From Labedella phragmitis (GTDB taxonomy: Bacteria > Actinomycetota > Actinomycetes > Actinomycetales > Microbacteriaceae), in the NCBI RefSeq assembly GCF_004078635.1, contig NZ_RZNB01000006.1:170974-234973 (forward strand): a DNA stretch of 64,000 nucleotides. The letters run 5' to 3'. This document shows positions 9,372 to 18,107 of the stretch, in pieces; within the stretch, counting starts at the first letter, position 1, and every line of letters starts with the position of its first letter. The position numbers were made by a program, and so were the translations under genes. Below the pieces are notes generated by a model. That model was not told where the DNA came from and searched no databases. It saw only the letters and a list, made by a program, of their open reading frames with translations.

Positions 9372-10310
9372 TCAGTTCGTCCCGCGGGTCCGCAGCACCG
9401 ACATGCTCCCGTACAGCGACATGAGATGGGCGAGCTCGACCTCGTCGTGGAACGACGCGATGCCGCGTCCGAAGTCCTTCGCGGTCTCGATCGCGAATCG
9501 GACGGCCTGCTCGACGTCGTGCAGATCGGTCGCGCCCGTCGCCGATCCGGCGACGGCCGTCTCGGTGACGATCGCGACACCGACCACGGGAGCGCTCGTC
9601 GCGGTGCAGGGCTGCACGATCGAGTTCACGTGGTAGACGTCGTTGCCGTACGGGGTGATGTCCTGCGTCGTGATGGGCATGACCACCGGCGCTCGGCCGG
9701 TGGTGCGGCCGACGATGTCCAAGAGCGTCTCGGAGACGCGCAGGATCCAGCCGTCGGCGATCGTCGGGGTGATGGCGATCCCCTTCCGATTGCAGACCCG
9801 GTTGCCCTTGGTCGTGTCGATGGAGATGATCGCGTCCATGTCGGCGGTGACCTCGTGAGCGTTGCTGACGTCCTGCTCGATGACGGATCCCATGAACGGC
9901 ACCGGGTCGTGCGGCTGGGTCGGCGCGTCCGGGTCGATGTGCGTGGCGACGATCACATCACCGGGCAGGCGATCTCCCCGCTCGGACATCGCGAGGAGCT
10001 TCGCCGCGATGGTCACCGCGGCGAGGGCGCCGTCGCCGTCGCTGACGAACCCGATCTGCTCCGGGCGCGCGCCGAGCCCCCCGAGGCGGCCGAGGATCCC
10101 GAGAGTCGGCGCCGAGCCGCCTGCGGCGCGGCCGTCCGTGCCGGGGATCGTGATGCGCACGAAGTCCGTCTCGCCACGGTCGCCTGCGACGGTTTCCACA
10201 GCGATGTCAGCGCCGGCGGAGATCCCCCGCAGGTAGTCGGCGACGGCGGTGCCGCGCACCGCCGGGTCATCGAGCAGATCGTAGGCGGTGATGAGATGGG
10301 ACCAGGACAT
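9372..10310 (-). CDS. DUF1177 family protein
   Basis: A 312-residue protein that looks like the DUF1177 family (no characterised reaction known to me). Conserved-looking blocks are VATHIDPDAPTQPHDPVPFM, IISIDTTKGNRVCNRKGIAI, MPITTQDITPYGNDVYHVNS and the C-terminal LHDVEQAVRFAIETAKDFG. Its arrangement of His/Asp-rich loops between alternating strands resembles a metallopeptidase-type fold, but I cannot assign metal ligands. The ATG at 10310 is preceded by GGGAGG at good spacing. It is the last gene of the operon, 46 bp after the racemase gene, and so belongs to the same peptide/amino-acid module as the OPT transporter. No signal peptide is visible; it should be cytoplasmic. Confidence 0.85.
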   Translation of the reverse strand: MSWSHLITAYDLLDDPAVRGTAVADYLRGISAGADIAVETVAGDRGETDFVRITIPGTDGRAAGGSAPTLGILGRLGGLGARPEQIGFVSDGDGALAAVTIAAKLLAMSERGDRLPGDVIVATHIDPDAPTQPHDPVPFMGSVIEQDVSNAHEVTADMDAIISIDTTKGNRVCNRKGIAITPTIADGWILRVSETLLDIVGRTTGRAPVVMPITTQDITPYGNDVYHVNSIVQPCTATSAPVVGVAIVTETAVAGSATGATDLHDVEQAVRFAIETAKDFGRGIASFHDEVELAHLMSLYGSMSVLRTRGTN

Positions 10311-10356
10311 GGTGTGTTTCCTCCCGTTGATGGTGCGTGTGCGTTGTGGATCTCGG

Positions 10357-11007
10357 TCAGCGCCCGGTGATGGCCGGGTCGTGGATGGCCGCGTCGGCGG
10401 CGGCTAGGACGGCGTCGACGATCGGCACGTCGATCTGTTCGGCGAGGGTCGCTTTCAGACCGATCGTCGTCATACCCGTGCAGGCGAACATGATGACGTT
10501 CGCTCCGCGGTCGACGAGGTGGTGGGCGGCGGCGACGGCCGCGCTGAGGCCCTCGGGGGTGAGGAGGTGGCGCGTCTCGCTGACCCCGTCGGGGACGACC
10601 GCAGCGACGAGCCGGTCTCCGAGCACCTCCGTGACGGCGAGCGGCGTGTCCTTCGTAAGGTCGAGCACCCCGACCCTGTCCCCCAGTCCCAGTGCCGCAC
10701 GTGCCGCCGATGCGCCTGCCCCGTGGACAGGCACGGTGACGCGATCACGCGCTGCTGCCAGGCCGGGGCCCGCGGCGCAACTGAGCACGATCGCCTCGAC
10801 GCCGTCTTCGCGTTCCATCCGCGCAGCGAGGTCCGCGACCTTCGGCGCGGCGAGGGCGAACGTCTCCTCGGAGAACACGCCGCGTGGCTGCTCGGGGATG
10901 CTTCGGGAGACCGTCTCGACACCGTAGGTGGCGCGGATCACGGTGCCGTGCTGATCGAGCAGGTGCGGGTCGTCGGTGGTGAGCACACGGATCACGCCGA
11001 TCCTCAT
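10357..11007 (-). CDS. Aspartate/glutamate racemase family protein
   Basis: A 216-residue Asp/Glu/hydantoin-racemase superfamily protein. Two cysteines in the expected contexts, C77 (IVLSCAAGPG) and C176 (IMFACTGMTT), can act as the paired acid/base residues of cofactor-independent racemases. The ATG at 11007 overlaps the AroM stop by 4 nt (ATGA), so the two are translationally coupled; longer in-frame versions of this ORF extend into AroM and are unlikely. Substrate is unknown: aspartate, glutamate, allantoin or hydantoin derivatives are all used in the superfamily. The transporter and the divergent peptidase E make an amino acid released from a peptide plausible. Confidence 0.88.
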   Translation of the reverse strand: MRIGVIRVLTTDDPHLLDQHGTVIRATYGVETVSRSIPEQPRGVFSEETFALAAPKVADLAARMEREDGVEAIVLSCAAGPGLAAARDRVTVPVHGAGASAARAALGLGDRVGVLDLTKDTPLAVTEVLGDRLVAAVVPDGVSETRHLLTPEGLSAAVAAAHHLVDRGANVIMFACTGMTTIGLKATLAEQIDVPIVDAVLAAADAAIHDPAITGR

Positions 11008-11714
11008 GCGACTCCGCTTCCCGTCACCGGCACCCCGAGCGTCTCGGCGGCGAGGCGCGCAGCGACGGAGCGCGCCACAACGACGGGTAAGCCGGTCTCG
11101 GCGGCAACGGCCGCGCGCATCGCCGCGGTGTAGCCGAAGCAGTCCATCGCGATCAGCCTCGCGCCGCCCGACGCGAGCTCGCGTGCGGCCTCCCTCAGCC
11201 GTTCCTCGGTGTCCGTATACGGGGATGCGGCCGACACGATGACGCTGACGTCCACGCCGACGACCGTGCGGAACTTCTGCAGCGTGTCGGCCTCTTGCTC
11301 CGGCAGCGGCGCGATGATTCCGACGGTCGCGCCGTGGGGAGCTGTCGCCGCGACGGCGTGAGCGATGATCCGATCCGGGACGAAGAACGGCTTCGACAGG
11401 GGCATCGCAGGGAATGGGCCCGTGCACGCGAGGAGGATCGCGTCGACCTCCTCCTCGAGAGCGATGAGGATGCGGGGCAGTCGCCGCATCACGGATGCTT
11501 CGCCGATGATGGCTGAGCCTCCGTCGGCGAGGCGGGTGGTGAGCGCGTGATCGCCGTCGGTCGGGGCGAAGGAGGCGATCTCCTCCTGACTGCAGCCATC
11601 GAGCACGCCCCGTTCGACGAGTTCGATGCCGGGAAGGAGGTCCTCGAGCTCCGGTGCGAGGTCCACCCGGGGGGTCTGCCCGATCGTGACGACACCGAGT
11701 CTCATGGCGTTCAT
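11004..11714 (-). CDS. AroM-like protein, Asp/Glu racemase superfamily
   Basis: A 236-residue protein with the AroM start signature LGVVTIGQTPRVDLAPELEDLLP and two superfamily cysteines, C97 (ILLACTGPFP) and C192 (IAMDCFGYTA). E. coli AroM sits near aroL and has no established function; here nothing links it to shikimate synthesis. It overlaps both neighbours by 4 nt, so transporter, AroM-like and racemase-like proteins are likely made in step. Two racemase-superfamily enzymes in one operon suggest successive stereochemical or C-N chemistry on one substrate, or hetero-oligomer formation (inference). An internal ATG at 11705 is an alternative start. Confidence 0.85.
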   Translation of the reverse strand: MNAMRLGVVTIGQTPRVDLAPELEDLLPGIELVERGVLDGCSQEEIASFAPTDGDHALTTRLADGGSAIIGEASVMRRLPRILIALEEEVDAILLACTGPFPAMPLSKPFFVPDRIIAHAVAATAPHGATVGIIAPLPEQEADTLQKFRTVVGVDVSVIVSAASPYTDTEERLREAARELASGGARLIAMDCFGYTAAMRAAVAAETGLPVVVARSVAARLAAETLGVPVTGSGVA

Positions 11715-13348
11715 CGCCAGACCATCTTGCTCACGGAGTGGATGGAGTCGCCCGCGATCAGGCCGGCACCGACGAGGGCCGTCTCGCGCTCGCCCTCCTC
11801 ACCGCGCCACCGCCGCCAGAGGACCCGGACCACCAGCGCGACCAGGACGAGCCATCCCGCATTCGGTGTCGCCACGAGCAGACCGGTGGCCAGGAGCACA
11901 CCCATCTGGCGGCTGGGTCCACCGACGAGTTGCACGATCGCGCCCGGCACGGCCCAGATGAAGAGGTTCACAAGCACACTCGGGTCCGTCAGCCCGGCGG
12001 CGATGGTGTCCGCGTAGACCCGCGAGGTGGGCGGGACGAGCCCGTCGGCGAACAGGCTCGGCCAGACGAGAGCGACCATGCCGATCGCGACGACGAAGCC
12101 GAGGATCGACGCCTTGAGCTGCTCGCGCCGTCCGTCGAGCTCGTACTCCGTGTACGGACGCCGGTCGCGCCGCAGGATCCATCCGGCCTTGAAGTCGTAC
12201 CCCATGTCGGCGAAGGCGGGGCCGGTGGAGGCGCAGTAGCCGACCAGGAGCGCGAGCGGGATGGCGGGGAACTGCAGGATCAGGCCGAGGATGAGAAAGA
12301 TCAGCGTGACCGCGAACGCGGGGAACCAGCCCGCGTGCATGGCGGCGAGTCCGACGATGAGCTCGTGCACGATCGCTGCCACGGCGGCAAAGAGCGCGAA
12401 GGCGATGATGCCCCACCAGGGCAACTCGACCCACAGGCCACCGGCGACGGCGAGCGCCACAGCTCCGGCGGTGAACATCACGAACCCGGAGCCGAGTGCG
12501 CGGCGCAGTGTGGGCTCGTCCACTGTGGGAAGGAGCGACGGATCGGTCAGCGCCGCTTTGTCCAGCGCCGCTGTGTTCTCGAGCTGCTTGGCGGACGGGC
12601 GGGCGAACATGATGATGCCGATCTGGATGAGCGCCACGATGCCCGCACCGATCATCACCCCGTGCGGCACGTACAGGGCCGCCAGGTTGACGTCGAACAG
12701 CGTCGGCACGTACTGGGCGATGAGGAGGCCGGCGGAGAACATCAGCAACGCCCAGACGTTGCCGATCATCGCGATGCCCGCCGCCGACATCGGCAGTCCG
12801 AAGGCCGCGGCCGTGAAGCCGACCACACCGCCGCCCACGAGCAGTGCGGCCTGCTTGCCACCCTGATCCCCGGCCTTGATCGTCTCTGCCGCGGCGACTC
12901 CGGGGGGCCAGGCGGCGTTCGCCGGGAAGAAGCGAGAGCCGTAGGCACGGTAGAGGACGTACACGTCGATCGCGAGTCCCAGGCTGGCACCCAGCAGCAT
13001 CGGCCAGACCAGGTCGGGCCGACCGAACAGGAAGGGGATCGCGATCGGCGTGAGAAGCGAGTTCGCGGAGGCGAAGGTCGCGCCGGAGATGGACGACTGG
13101 ACGAGGTTCTGCCGGTTCACATCGCGCATGCGGTGCAGCCCGAGGAATCCGACCCGGCCGATCAGCATCGCGATCACGGCACCGATGACGCTCGTATTCG
13201 GCGACACCCCGAGCGTCGTGATCATGTGGATGCCGATCGCAGCACCGAGCACGCTCACGATGAGCGTGATGATCGCCGTCGTCGGCTCGAAGGCCCGGGG
13301 GTGGCGCGTGTCGGTGTCGGCCGGGGAACGCGTCTCGGAAGCGTGCAT
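11711..13348 (-). CDS. OPT family oligopeptide-type transporter
   Basis: A 545-residue polytopic membrane protein with about a dozen or more hydrophobic helices and OPT-like segments such as AAWPPGVAAAETIKAGDQGGKQAALLVGGG and LVGYCASTGPAFADMGYDFKAGW. OPT carriers take up small peptides or metal-chelate-like compounds with protons. It is shorter than many OPT members, as are bacterial versions found next to DUF1177 and AroM genes. The ATG at 13348 has a GAAGGA ribosome site. As first gene of a four-gene operon divergent from an IclR regulator, it is the probable entry point for the module's substrate. Confidence 0.85.
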   Translation of the reverse strand: MHASETRSPADTDTRHPRAFEPTTAIITLIVSVLGAAIGIHMITTLGVSPNTSVIGAVIAMLIGRVGFLGLHRMRDVNRQNLVQSSISGATFASANSLLTPIAIPFLFGRPDLVWPMLLGASLGLAIDVYVLYRAYGSRFFPANAAWPPGVAAAETIKAGDQGGKQAALLVGGGVVGFTAAAFGLPMSAAGIAMIGNVWALLMFSAGLLIAQYVPTLFDVNLAALYVPHGVMIGAGIVALIQIGIIMFARPSAKQLENTAALDKAALTDPSLLPTVDEPTLRRALGSGFVMFTAGAVALAVAGGLWVELPWWGIIAFALFAAVAAIVHELIVGLAAMHAGWFPAFAVTLIFLILGLILQFPAIPLALLVGYCASTGPAFADMGYDFKAGWILRRDRRPYTEYELDGRREQLKASILGFVVAIGMVALVWPSLFADGLVPPTSRVYADTIAAGLTDPSVLVNLFIWAVPGAIVQLVGGPSRQMGVLLATGLLVATPNAGWLVLVALVVRVLWRRWRGEEGERETALVGAGLIAGDSIHSVSKMVWR

Positions 13349-13389
13349 AGCGGTATTCCTTCGTCTTCAGGGGAGTCCCGGGCAGCGGA

Positions 13390-13400
13390 GGAACGGTTCC
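13390..13400. promoter_or_regulatory. Candidate IclR-type operator in the divergent promoter
   Basis: The 173-bp gap between the OPT and IclR genes must hold both promoters. It contains the perfect palindrome GGAACGGTTCC, about 40 bp upstream of the OPT start codon. Some IclR-family regulators bind palindromes of the GGAAn-nTTCC kind, so this is the best operator candidate I can see. Assignment is by position and symmetry only. Confidence 0.3.
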
Positions 13401-13521
13401 CGGATAGTGGACTACGCTCCGCTGGATGCGCCCGGCGATGCAACCGAATCCCGCTATCTGGGAGTTACAGTCATATTTCGAACCATCACGCTACGCTCGG
13501 CGCAGACCCCGAGGAGAACCG

Positions 13522-14361
13522 ATGCCGCAGCCTGCGTCCGAGAGTGCACCGTCGCCACTGCAAACCGTGGACCGTGCGCTCCAGATCCTGCTGTCGTACA
13601 GCGAGACGCGGCGTGAGTGGGGCGTATTCGAGCTCGCCGAGGATTTCGGCTGGAACAAGTCGACGAGCCAGCGGCTGCTCGCGGCACTGGCTGCTCGCGG
13701 CTTCCTGATCGCCGACCCGTACAGCCGCCGTTATCGTTTGGGCCCCGCCATGTGGCACATGGCCGCGCTCTGGGAACGCGGCGGGGGGCTCGCCCAACTC
13801 GCCGAGCACGTCCTCACGGGTCTAGCGGCACACACCGGACGGACGGTGTCGTTCACCGTGCCGGACGGATTCCACGTCCGCTGCATCGCCGCCGTGGACG
13901 GGGAACAGGGGCCCGTCCGCTCCCATCCGCTCGTGGGCGACCTGTATCCCGCGCACGCAGGCGCGACCTCACGCGCGCATTTCGCCTTCCTCGACCCGTT
14001 GGAGCGGCGCAACATGCTCGCCGGCCGTCCATTCGCCCGCTACACCGAACTCACCGAGGTGGACGAGGCCCGCCTCGAGAGGATGCTCGATGAGACCTAT
14101 CGCACGGGCTGGGCGTATTCCGAGGGCGAATACGACTCGACGACCCGCGCGATCGCCGCTCCCGTACTCATCGGCACTACGCCGGTCGGATCGATGTCGG
14201 TGGTCGAGCCGAAGGTTTTCCACTTCGACGACGACCTCCGCGAGCATGTACCCGCCCTTCAGGCTGCAGCCGCCCGACTAGCCGATCTCCTGTCCAACCG
14301 TGCGCCCGCGCTGCCCCAGCGCGACTGGCGCCGCGGCCGAACGCTCGCTCCTCGCCGCTGA
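13522..14361 (+). CDS. IclR family transcriptional regulator
   Basis: 279 residues. The N-terminal winged helix-turn-helix covers about residues 10-75 (LQTVDRALQILLSYSE, then FELAEDFGWNKSTSQRLLAALAARGF and a YRLGPAMW wing). The remainder is the IclR effector domain (FTVPDGFHVRCIAAVDGEQG, PAHAGATSRAHFAFL, GEYDSTTRAIAAPVL). The start ATG at 13522 is chosen because GAGGAG lies just upstream and the HTH then begins at the usual distance; an in-frame ATG at 13426 would add 32 unlikely residues. It is divergent from the OPT operon and 29 bp upstream of pepE, so it probably controls both arms of the module, with a peptide-derived metabolite as effector (inference). Confidence 0.9.
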   Translation: MPQPASESAPSPLQTVDRALQILLSYSETRREWGVFELAEDFGWNKSTSQRLLAALAARGFLIADPYSRRYRLGPAMWHMAALWERGGGLAQLAEHVLTGLAAHTGRTVSFTVPDGFHVRCIAAVDGEQGPVRSHPLVGDLYPAHAGATSRAHFAFLDPLERRNMLAGRPFARYTELTEVDEARLERMLDETYRTGWAYSEGEYDSTTRAIAAPVLIGTTPVGSMSVVEPKVFHFDDDLREHVPALQAAAARLADLLSNRAPALPQRDWRRGRTLAPRR

Positions 14362-14390
14362 CCACCGCCCGACGTCCGGAAAGGACCCCG

Positions 14391-15125
14391 ATGCGTCTCC
14401 TGCTGCTGTCCAACTCGACCAACCATGCCTCCGGCTACCTCGAACACGCCATCGAGACGGTCACCGGTTTCCTCGCCGGCGCCCGCCTGACGTTCGTGCC
14501 GTATGCGCTCGCGAACCGCGACGCCTACACCGCGAAGGTCGCCGGCGCCCTCGAACCCCACGGCGTCGAGGTCCGGGGCATTCACACCGCTGGGGACCCT
14601 GTCGCCGCTGTCGCCGAGGCGGAGGCGGTGTTCGTCGGCGGCGGTAATACGTTCCGCCTGCTCGATACGCTGCAGCGGCTCGGTCTGCTCGACACTCTGC
14701 GCCGCCGCGCTCGTGAGGGGATGCCGTACATGGGCGCGAGTGCCGGCACGAACATCGCCGGTCCCACGATCCGTACGACCAATGACATGCCGATCGTCGA
14801 GCCCACCTCCTTCGAGGCACTCGGGCTTGTGCCGTTCCAGCTCAACCCGCACTACCTCGACGCCGACCCGGACAGCACCCACCGCGGCGAGACACGCGAA
14901 CAACGGCTCACCGAGTTCCTCGAGGAGAACGACGTGCCGGTGCTCGGCCTGCGCGAGGGCACCTGGCTGGCAGTGGACGATGACGCGGCCCGGATCGACG
15001 GCACCGCCGTGTCCGCGACCGCTCCCGGACCGGCCATCGTCTTCTCCCGCGCCGCGGGGCGTCGCGAGGTGTCCGGCGACCTCTCCGACCTGTTCACGGA
15101 AGCACGCTCCGGCCTCGGCTCCTGA
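14391..15125 (+). CDS. pepE: Peptidase E, alpha-aspartyl dipeptidase (S51)
   Basis: 244 residues, close to the usual PepE length. The nucleophile elbow YMGASAGTNIAGPT puts Ser117 where Salmonella PepE has Ser120; NPHYLDAD supplies His154 and VLGLREGTW supplies Glu189, matching the known Ser-His-Glu triad. The block IRTTNDMPIVEPTSFEALGL is diagnostic for PepE. The family cleaves dipeptides with N-terminal aspartate in the cytoplasm. ATG 14391 has GGAAAGGA upstream. It shares a transcription unit with IclR and faces the OPT operon, so imported Asp-X peptides are a likely substrate. Its 3' end abuts the rearranged region that follows. Confidence 0.92.
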   Translation: MRLLLLSNSTNHASGYLEHAIETVTGFLAGARLTFVPYALANRDAYTAKVAGALEPHGVEVRGIHTAGDPVAAVAEAEAVFVGGGNTFRLLDTLQRLGLLDTLRRRAREGMPYMGASAGTNIAGPTIRTTNDMPIVEPTSFEALGLVPFQLNPHYLDADPDSTHRGETREQRLTEFLEENDVPVLGLREGTWLAVDDDAARIDGTAVSATAPGPAIVFSRAAGRREVSGDLSDLFTEARSGLGS

Positions 15126-15135
15126 CCCACCCCTC

Positions 15136-15315
15136 GGCGAGCACGACGTGGCGCGGCTTCGTCTCCTGGAAGAACGCGAAGACGGCGGCGCGATCCTTCA
15201 GGTCGAGCTCCGACGAGGTGCGTCCGACGATGTCAGTGAAGCCCTCGGCCTCGAGTTTCCGCCAGATCGCGGACCCGACGAGCCCACGGTGACCCGCGAC
15301 GTAGATGCGGGCGGA
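15136..15315 (-). pseudogene. Remnant of GDP-L-fucose synthase (N-terminal fragment)
   Basis: On the minus strand this encodes IYVAGHRGLVGSAIWRKLEA and then GRTSSELDLKDRAAVFAFF, the N-terminal Rossmann region of GDP-L-fucose synthase (Fcl/WcaG). Homology stops abruptly after KPRHVVLA, where the intact enzyme would continue into its catalytic SYK region. An upstream in-frame stop lies at 15355-15357 with no usable start codon between. It is a broken leftover, so the organism or an ancestor probably made GDP-fucose for a surface polysaccharide at this locus. Confidence 0.8.
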
Positions 15316-15343
15316 GCGATCGAGGGGTGCTCCGCTGGCTCCG

Positions 15344-15604
15344 CAAAGTATCGTTCAGCTCTACCTGACTCACGAGCCAATCATTATTGCCTGCGCTTTT
15401 GCATTTCAAGGTTCTCCCGGCTGGGTCGCTCCCGGGGTGTCCATTGCAATCTCGTTTGAGTTCGTGACAGTACTTCTCCGATACATCGAACGGCCCATCC
15501 ACACAATTGCCCGAAGGATCGGGCAGCCTGAGTCGGCCCGATCGGGGGAGACCGAACCCGAGAAGCTTTCGGGTCAGCAGAGTCCGCTCCCTCCGCGGGA
15601 CTAA
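15344..15604 (+). pseudogene. Remnant of an acyltransferase-3 family protein (C-terminal fragment)
   Basis: The plus-strand frame reads QLYLTHEPIIIACAFAF, a hydrophobic helix, then LLRYIERPIHTIARRIG and a hydrophilic tail, ending at 15604. This is the characteristic end of OafA/YrhL-type membrane O-acyltransferases (YLTH...P and the final ERP segment). About 85 residues remain of an expected 350-400, and the frame enters from the antisense side of the fucose-synthase remnant, so there is no start or N-terminal part. Its base composition is visibly lower in GC than pepE next door. Confidence 0.7.
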
Positions 15605-15779
15605 ACCCGGAAGGTAGGCGCCAGCACCGATTAAGTGCCGCTCCACGGCCAGGGTTGCGAGTTGCGGCCGCGGTTACGTGGGCGCCGGCCCCCGCCTACA
15701 GGAGGTCTGCTCGAGCTCGGGTTACGCCGCCCGGGCATTCAATGCTGATCTAATCATGAGCGGTTAGAGCGCGGGATAG
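15605..15779. other. Gene-free spacer after the remnants
   Basis: The 175 bp between the acyltransferase remnant and the flippase stop codon hold no plausible gene, repeat or clear terminator. Together with the two remnants this gives about 650 bp without an intact gene. Confidence 0.6.
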
Positions 15780-16997
15780 TCAGCGGCGGCCTCGACCGAT
15801 TCCCCTGACAACCGCTGAGCTTTGGACAGCCAGGACAGTTCCTTCGGCAATGACCTCGCCTAGGAGCGCTCCAATCGCGCCGAACGTAGCTGCGAGCAAG
15901 AGGATCGCGGGAACGCCAACAACGGCACCGGCGAAGGCGCTGACACTGATTATCCCGACCTTCTTCAGAGCCACGAGGACGATGCCGCCCGTCGCCCGAG
16001 ACACGCACACCAAGAAGATGACCAGGCCGGACACCAAGCAAATTTCAATGGGGAGAGTCGCCGTCCCTGCAAAAATCCACTCCGACATCACGGGAGCTAT
16101 CAGAACAAACCCGACTCCTGAGATGAGTCCAAGAACGACGTTGAGTCCTAGTGCCTGGCCTGCTCTCCGCAGTCGCAACTCCGCGGTTCGGGCGCCCCCT
16201 ACCCAGCCTTGAAGCGAATTGGGTACCGCCTGTAGTACTGACAACCCCAACCGCTGGAGGCGCTCTGCCGCAGCAAACACTGGCAGAACGGAGGGCGCTA
16301 CTATTCCGACCAACGCGACCGGAAGAGCGATGTAGAGGGCGCTAACAGCCCGGCCAGAGAGTGCGGTCATCTGGGCCCGAAGGAATAGCCAAAGCCGTCG
16401 ACCGCGAACAATTGAGAAATCGCGAGGGCGAACGCCGGCGGTCCTCAAGGCTAGGGCGAGGGCAATCAGGGAGCTAAGAATTAGTGCGAGCCCGAACGAA
16501 ACCAGAGGACCTCCAGCGTTCATCCAGAGCGCCGCGCTCGTGACGAATACTAGCCGTGGAATGGAGTCCGTGACGAGGATCTTGCCTGGGCTTCCTGCGC
16601 CAATAAAGAACCAAATGGAACTCAAGCCGACGAGAGCGCTTCCTATGCAAGCTAAGGCAGCTTCGGTAGAGAATTCTGGAGCGAGTATGGCGGCAATCAC
16701 AGCCACCGGCACGGCCACCGGAACCACCACCAGCTTCGTCGCGAGAGAGGCGGCGAGGAGTTTTCTTCGATTCTTCTCCGAGGCTCGTGCTATTCGCTGG
16801 GATCCGGTTAATCCCCATCCCAGTTCGATCAGAACGGCTGCTGCCGCACCGAAGGACTGGCCGAGTGCGATCGCCGCCCAACCGAACGCCCCGAAATTCG
16901 AGGAGATCGCCGGAAACGCAAGTAGCGGTGTGACGGCGCTGAGCATCGGAATTGCGACGAATGCGAGAAGTCGTCTGCTCGCCCTCCCGCGCGTCAT
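15780..16997 (-). CDS. Wzx-like oligosaccharide flippase
   Basis: 405 residues with about 10-12 hydrophobic helices spread along the whole chain, beginning LLAFVAIPMLSAVTPLLAFP, as in the polysaccharide-export (MATE/MOP) superfamily. Wzx proteins flip undecaprenyl-linked repeat units across the membrane for polymerisation. It is the last gene of the exopolysaccharide operon, 51 bp after a glycosyltransferase; the ATG at 16997 has only a weak ribosome site. GC content is lower than in the surrounding genome, with codons such as ATT, TTT and GCA more common. Sequence alone cannot tell which glycan is moved. Confidence 0.82.
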   Translation of the reverse strand: MTRGRASRRLLAFVAIPMLSAVTPLLAFPAISSNFGAFGWAAIALGQSFGAAAAVLIELGWGLTGSQRIARASEKNRRKLLAASLATKLVVVPVAVPVAVIAAILAPEFSTEAALACIGSALVGLSSIWFFIGAGSPGKILVTDSIPRLVFVTSAALWMNAGGPLVSFGLALILSSLIALALALRTAGVRPRDFSIVRGRRLWLFLRAQMTALSGRAVSALYIALPVALVGIVAPSVLPVFAAAERLQRLGLSVLQAVPNSLQGWVGGARTAELRLRRAGQALGLNVVLGLISGVGFVLIAPVMSEWIFAGTATLPIEICLVSGLVIFLVCVSRATGGIVLVALKKVGIISVSAFAGAVVGVPAILLLAATFGAIGALLGEVIAEGTVLAVQSSAVVRGIGRGRR

Positions 16998-17048
16998 TTT
17001 GGCGATCTCACTTGATCGCTGCCTCGCGAATGAAGTGAGGTAGCTCCT

Positions 17049-18107
17049 TCAGCCATCAGCCCTCACCCCAACCGCAGCGCGGCAAGCCGCCTCGAAAGCT
17101 CGCCGATTCTCACCGATCGTGTAACGAGCGATCGCGATACTACGTGCGGATCTCCCAAGACGCGCCCTCTTGCTCGGATCAGACAGCGATCGAAGGGCGT
17201 GCACGAGTTCACTCACCGAACCGGCGCGAATGACGACGCCACCAGAACCGATCGCCCACGGGAGCGGATCGACATCCGTGACGACGATCGCGCGCCCTAA
17301 CATCATCGCGTCGATGAGCTTCACGGGCAGCTGGCCTCTCGCGTGGACCGCGTCGAGGCTCGGGATCACGACGATATCCGACCCACTCACGAGGCTGAGG
17401 CCCTCCTCCATCGACGTGCGGCCCACCCATTCCTCGTGCGGAGCCGCATCCGCGGGAGGCGCATCCGTGACGATCAGCCGGAAGCCTTCAGGGGCGAGCT
17501 CAGCGACGGCCTGGCGAAGGATGGAGACACCTTTGTGCTGCTGATTCGTTCCGACGAAGGCGATTCGGGGCTGAGTAGAGGCGTGAGCCGCTCCCGGGCC
17601 ACGATCGTCTCGGACATGAGGCAGCAGTGTCCCTCCGTATCGCGACTGGAGCCAGGGATTACTCACGAAGCGTGGAACGCCGACCAGCCGCTTCCGTACG
17701 ACTCGTGACCCGCGAAGCCCCCGCGCCCTCAGCAGGATCCGCCCGAGACGACGGATCGGCCGTTCCCACGAGAACTGCATCTCGAGGTCGGGATCGTCGA
17801 TGTCAACGAGCAGCGGGATCCCGAGTGCACGGCTCCACTCCCATGCAGGAAGGAAGGATGATGGGAGCGGTTTGACGGCGATGAGGAGATCCGGGTCGCC
17901 CATCTCGTCATGACTTGGCTTGGTGTCGGCGGCGAGCCGGTGACACGCGCGGGCGAACGGAGTGTCGCGAAGTGGGCCCCACACCTCTTCGCCGCGTGGT
18001 GAGATGACCGACGCGTCCCAACCCAGGGCATCCGCCAACCGCCAGAGGCAGTACACACGGCCCAACGAGTTGCTCGACAAGTCGTCGGAGAAGAAGGTGA
18101 CCTTCAT
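17049..18107 (-). CDS. Glycosyltransferase, GT-B fold (GT4-like)
   Basis: 352 residues. The N-terminal Rossmann half starts MKVTFFSDDLSSNSLGRVY. The C-terminal half has IAFVGTNQQHKGVSILRQAV and the nucleotide-sugar region SDIVVIPSLDAVHARGQLPVKLIDAM with AIVVTDVDPLPWAIGSGG, typical of GT4 enzymes. It should transfer a sugar from a nucleotide donor to the lipid-linked intermediate at the inner face of the membrane. The ATG at 18107 overlaps the polymerase stop by 4 nt, which decides the start over a longer ORF beginning at 18206. Donor and linkage cannot be predicted. Confidence 0.85.
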   Translation of the reverse strand: MKVTFFSDDLSSNSLGRVYCLWRLADALGWDASVISPRGEEVWGPLRDTPFARACHRLAADTKPSHDEMGDPDLLIAVKPLPSSFLPAWEWSRALGIPLLVDIDDPDLEMQFSWERPIRRLGRILLRARGLRGSRVVRKRLVGVPRFVSNPWLQSRYGGTLLPHVRDDRGPGAAHASTQPRIAFVGTNQQHKGVSILRQAVAELAPEGFRLIVTDAPPADAAPHEEWVGRTSMEEGLSLVSGSDIVVIPSLDAVHARGQLPVKLIDAMMLGRAIVVTDVDPLPWAIGSGGVVIRAGSVSELVHALRSLSDPSKRARLGRSARSIAIARYTIGENRRAFEAACRAAVGVRADG

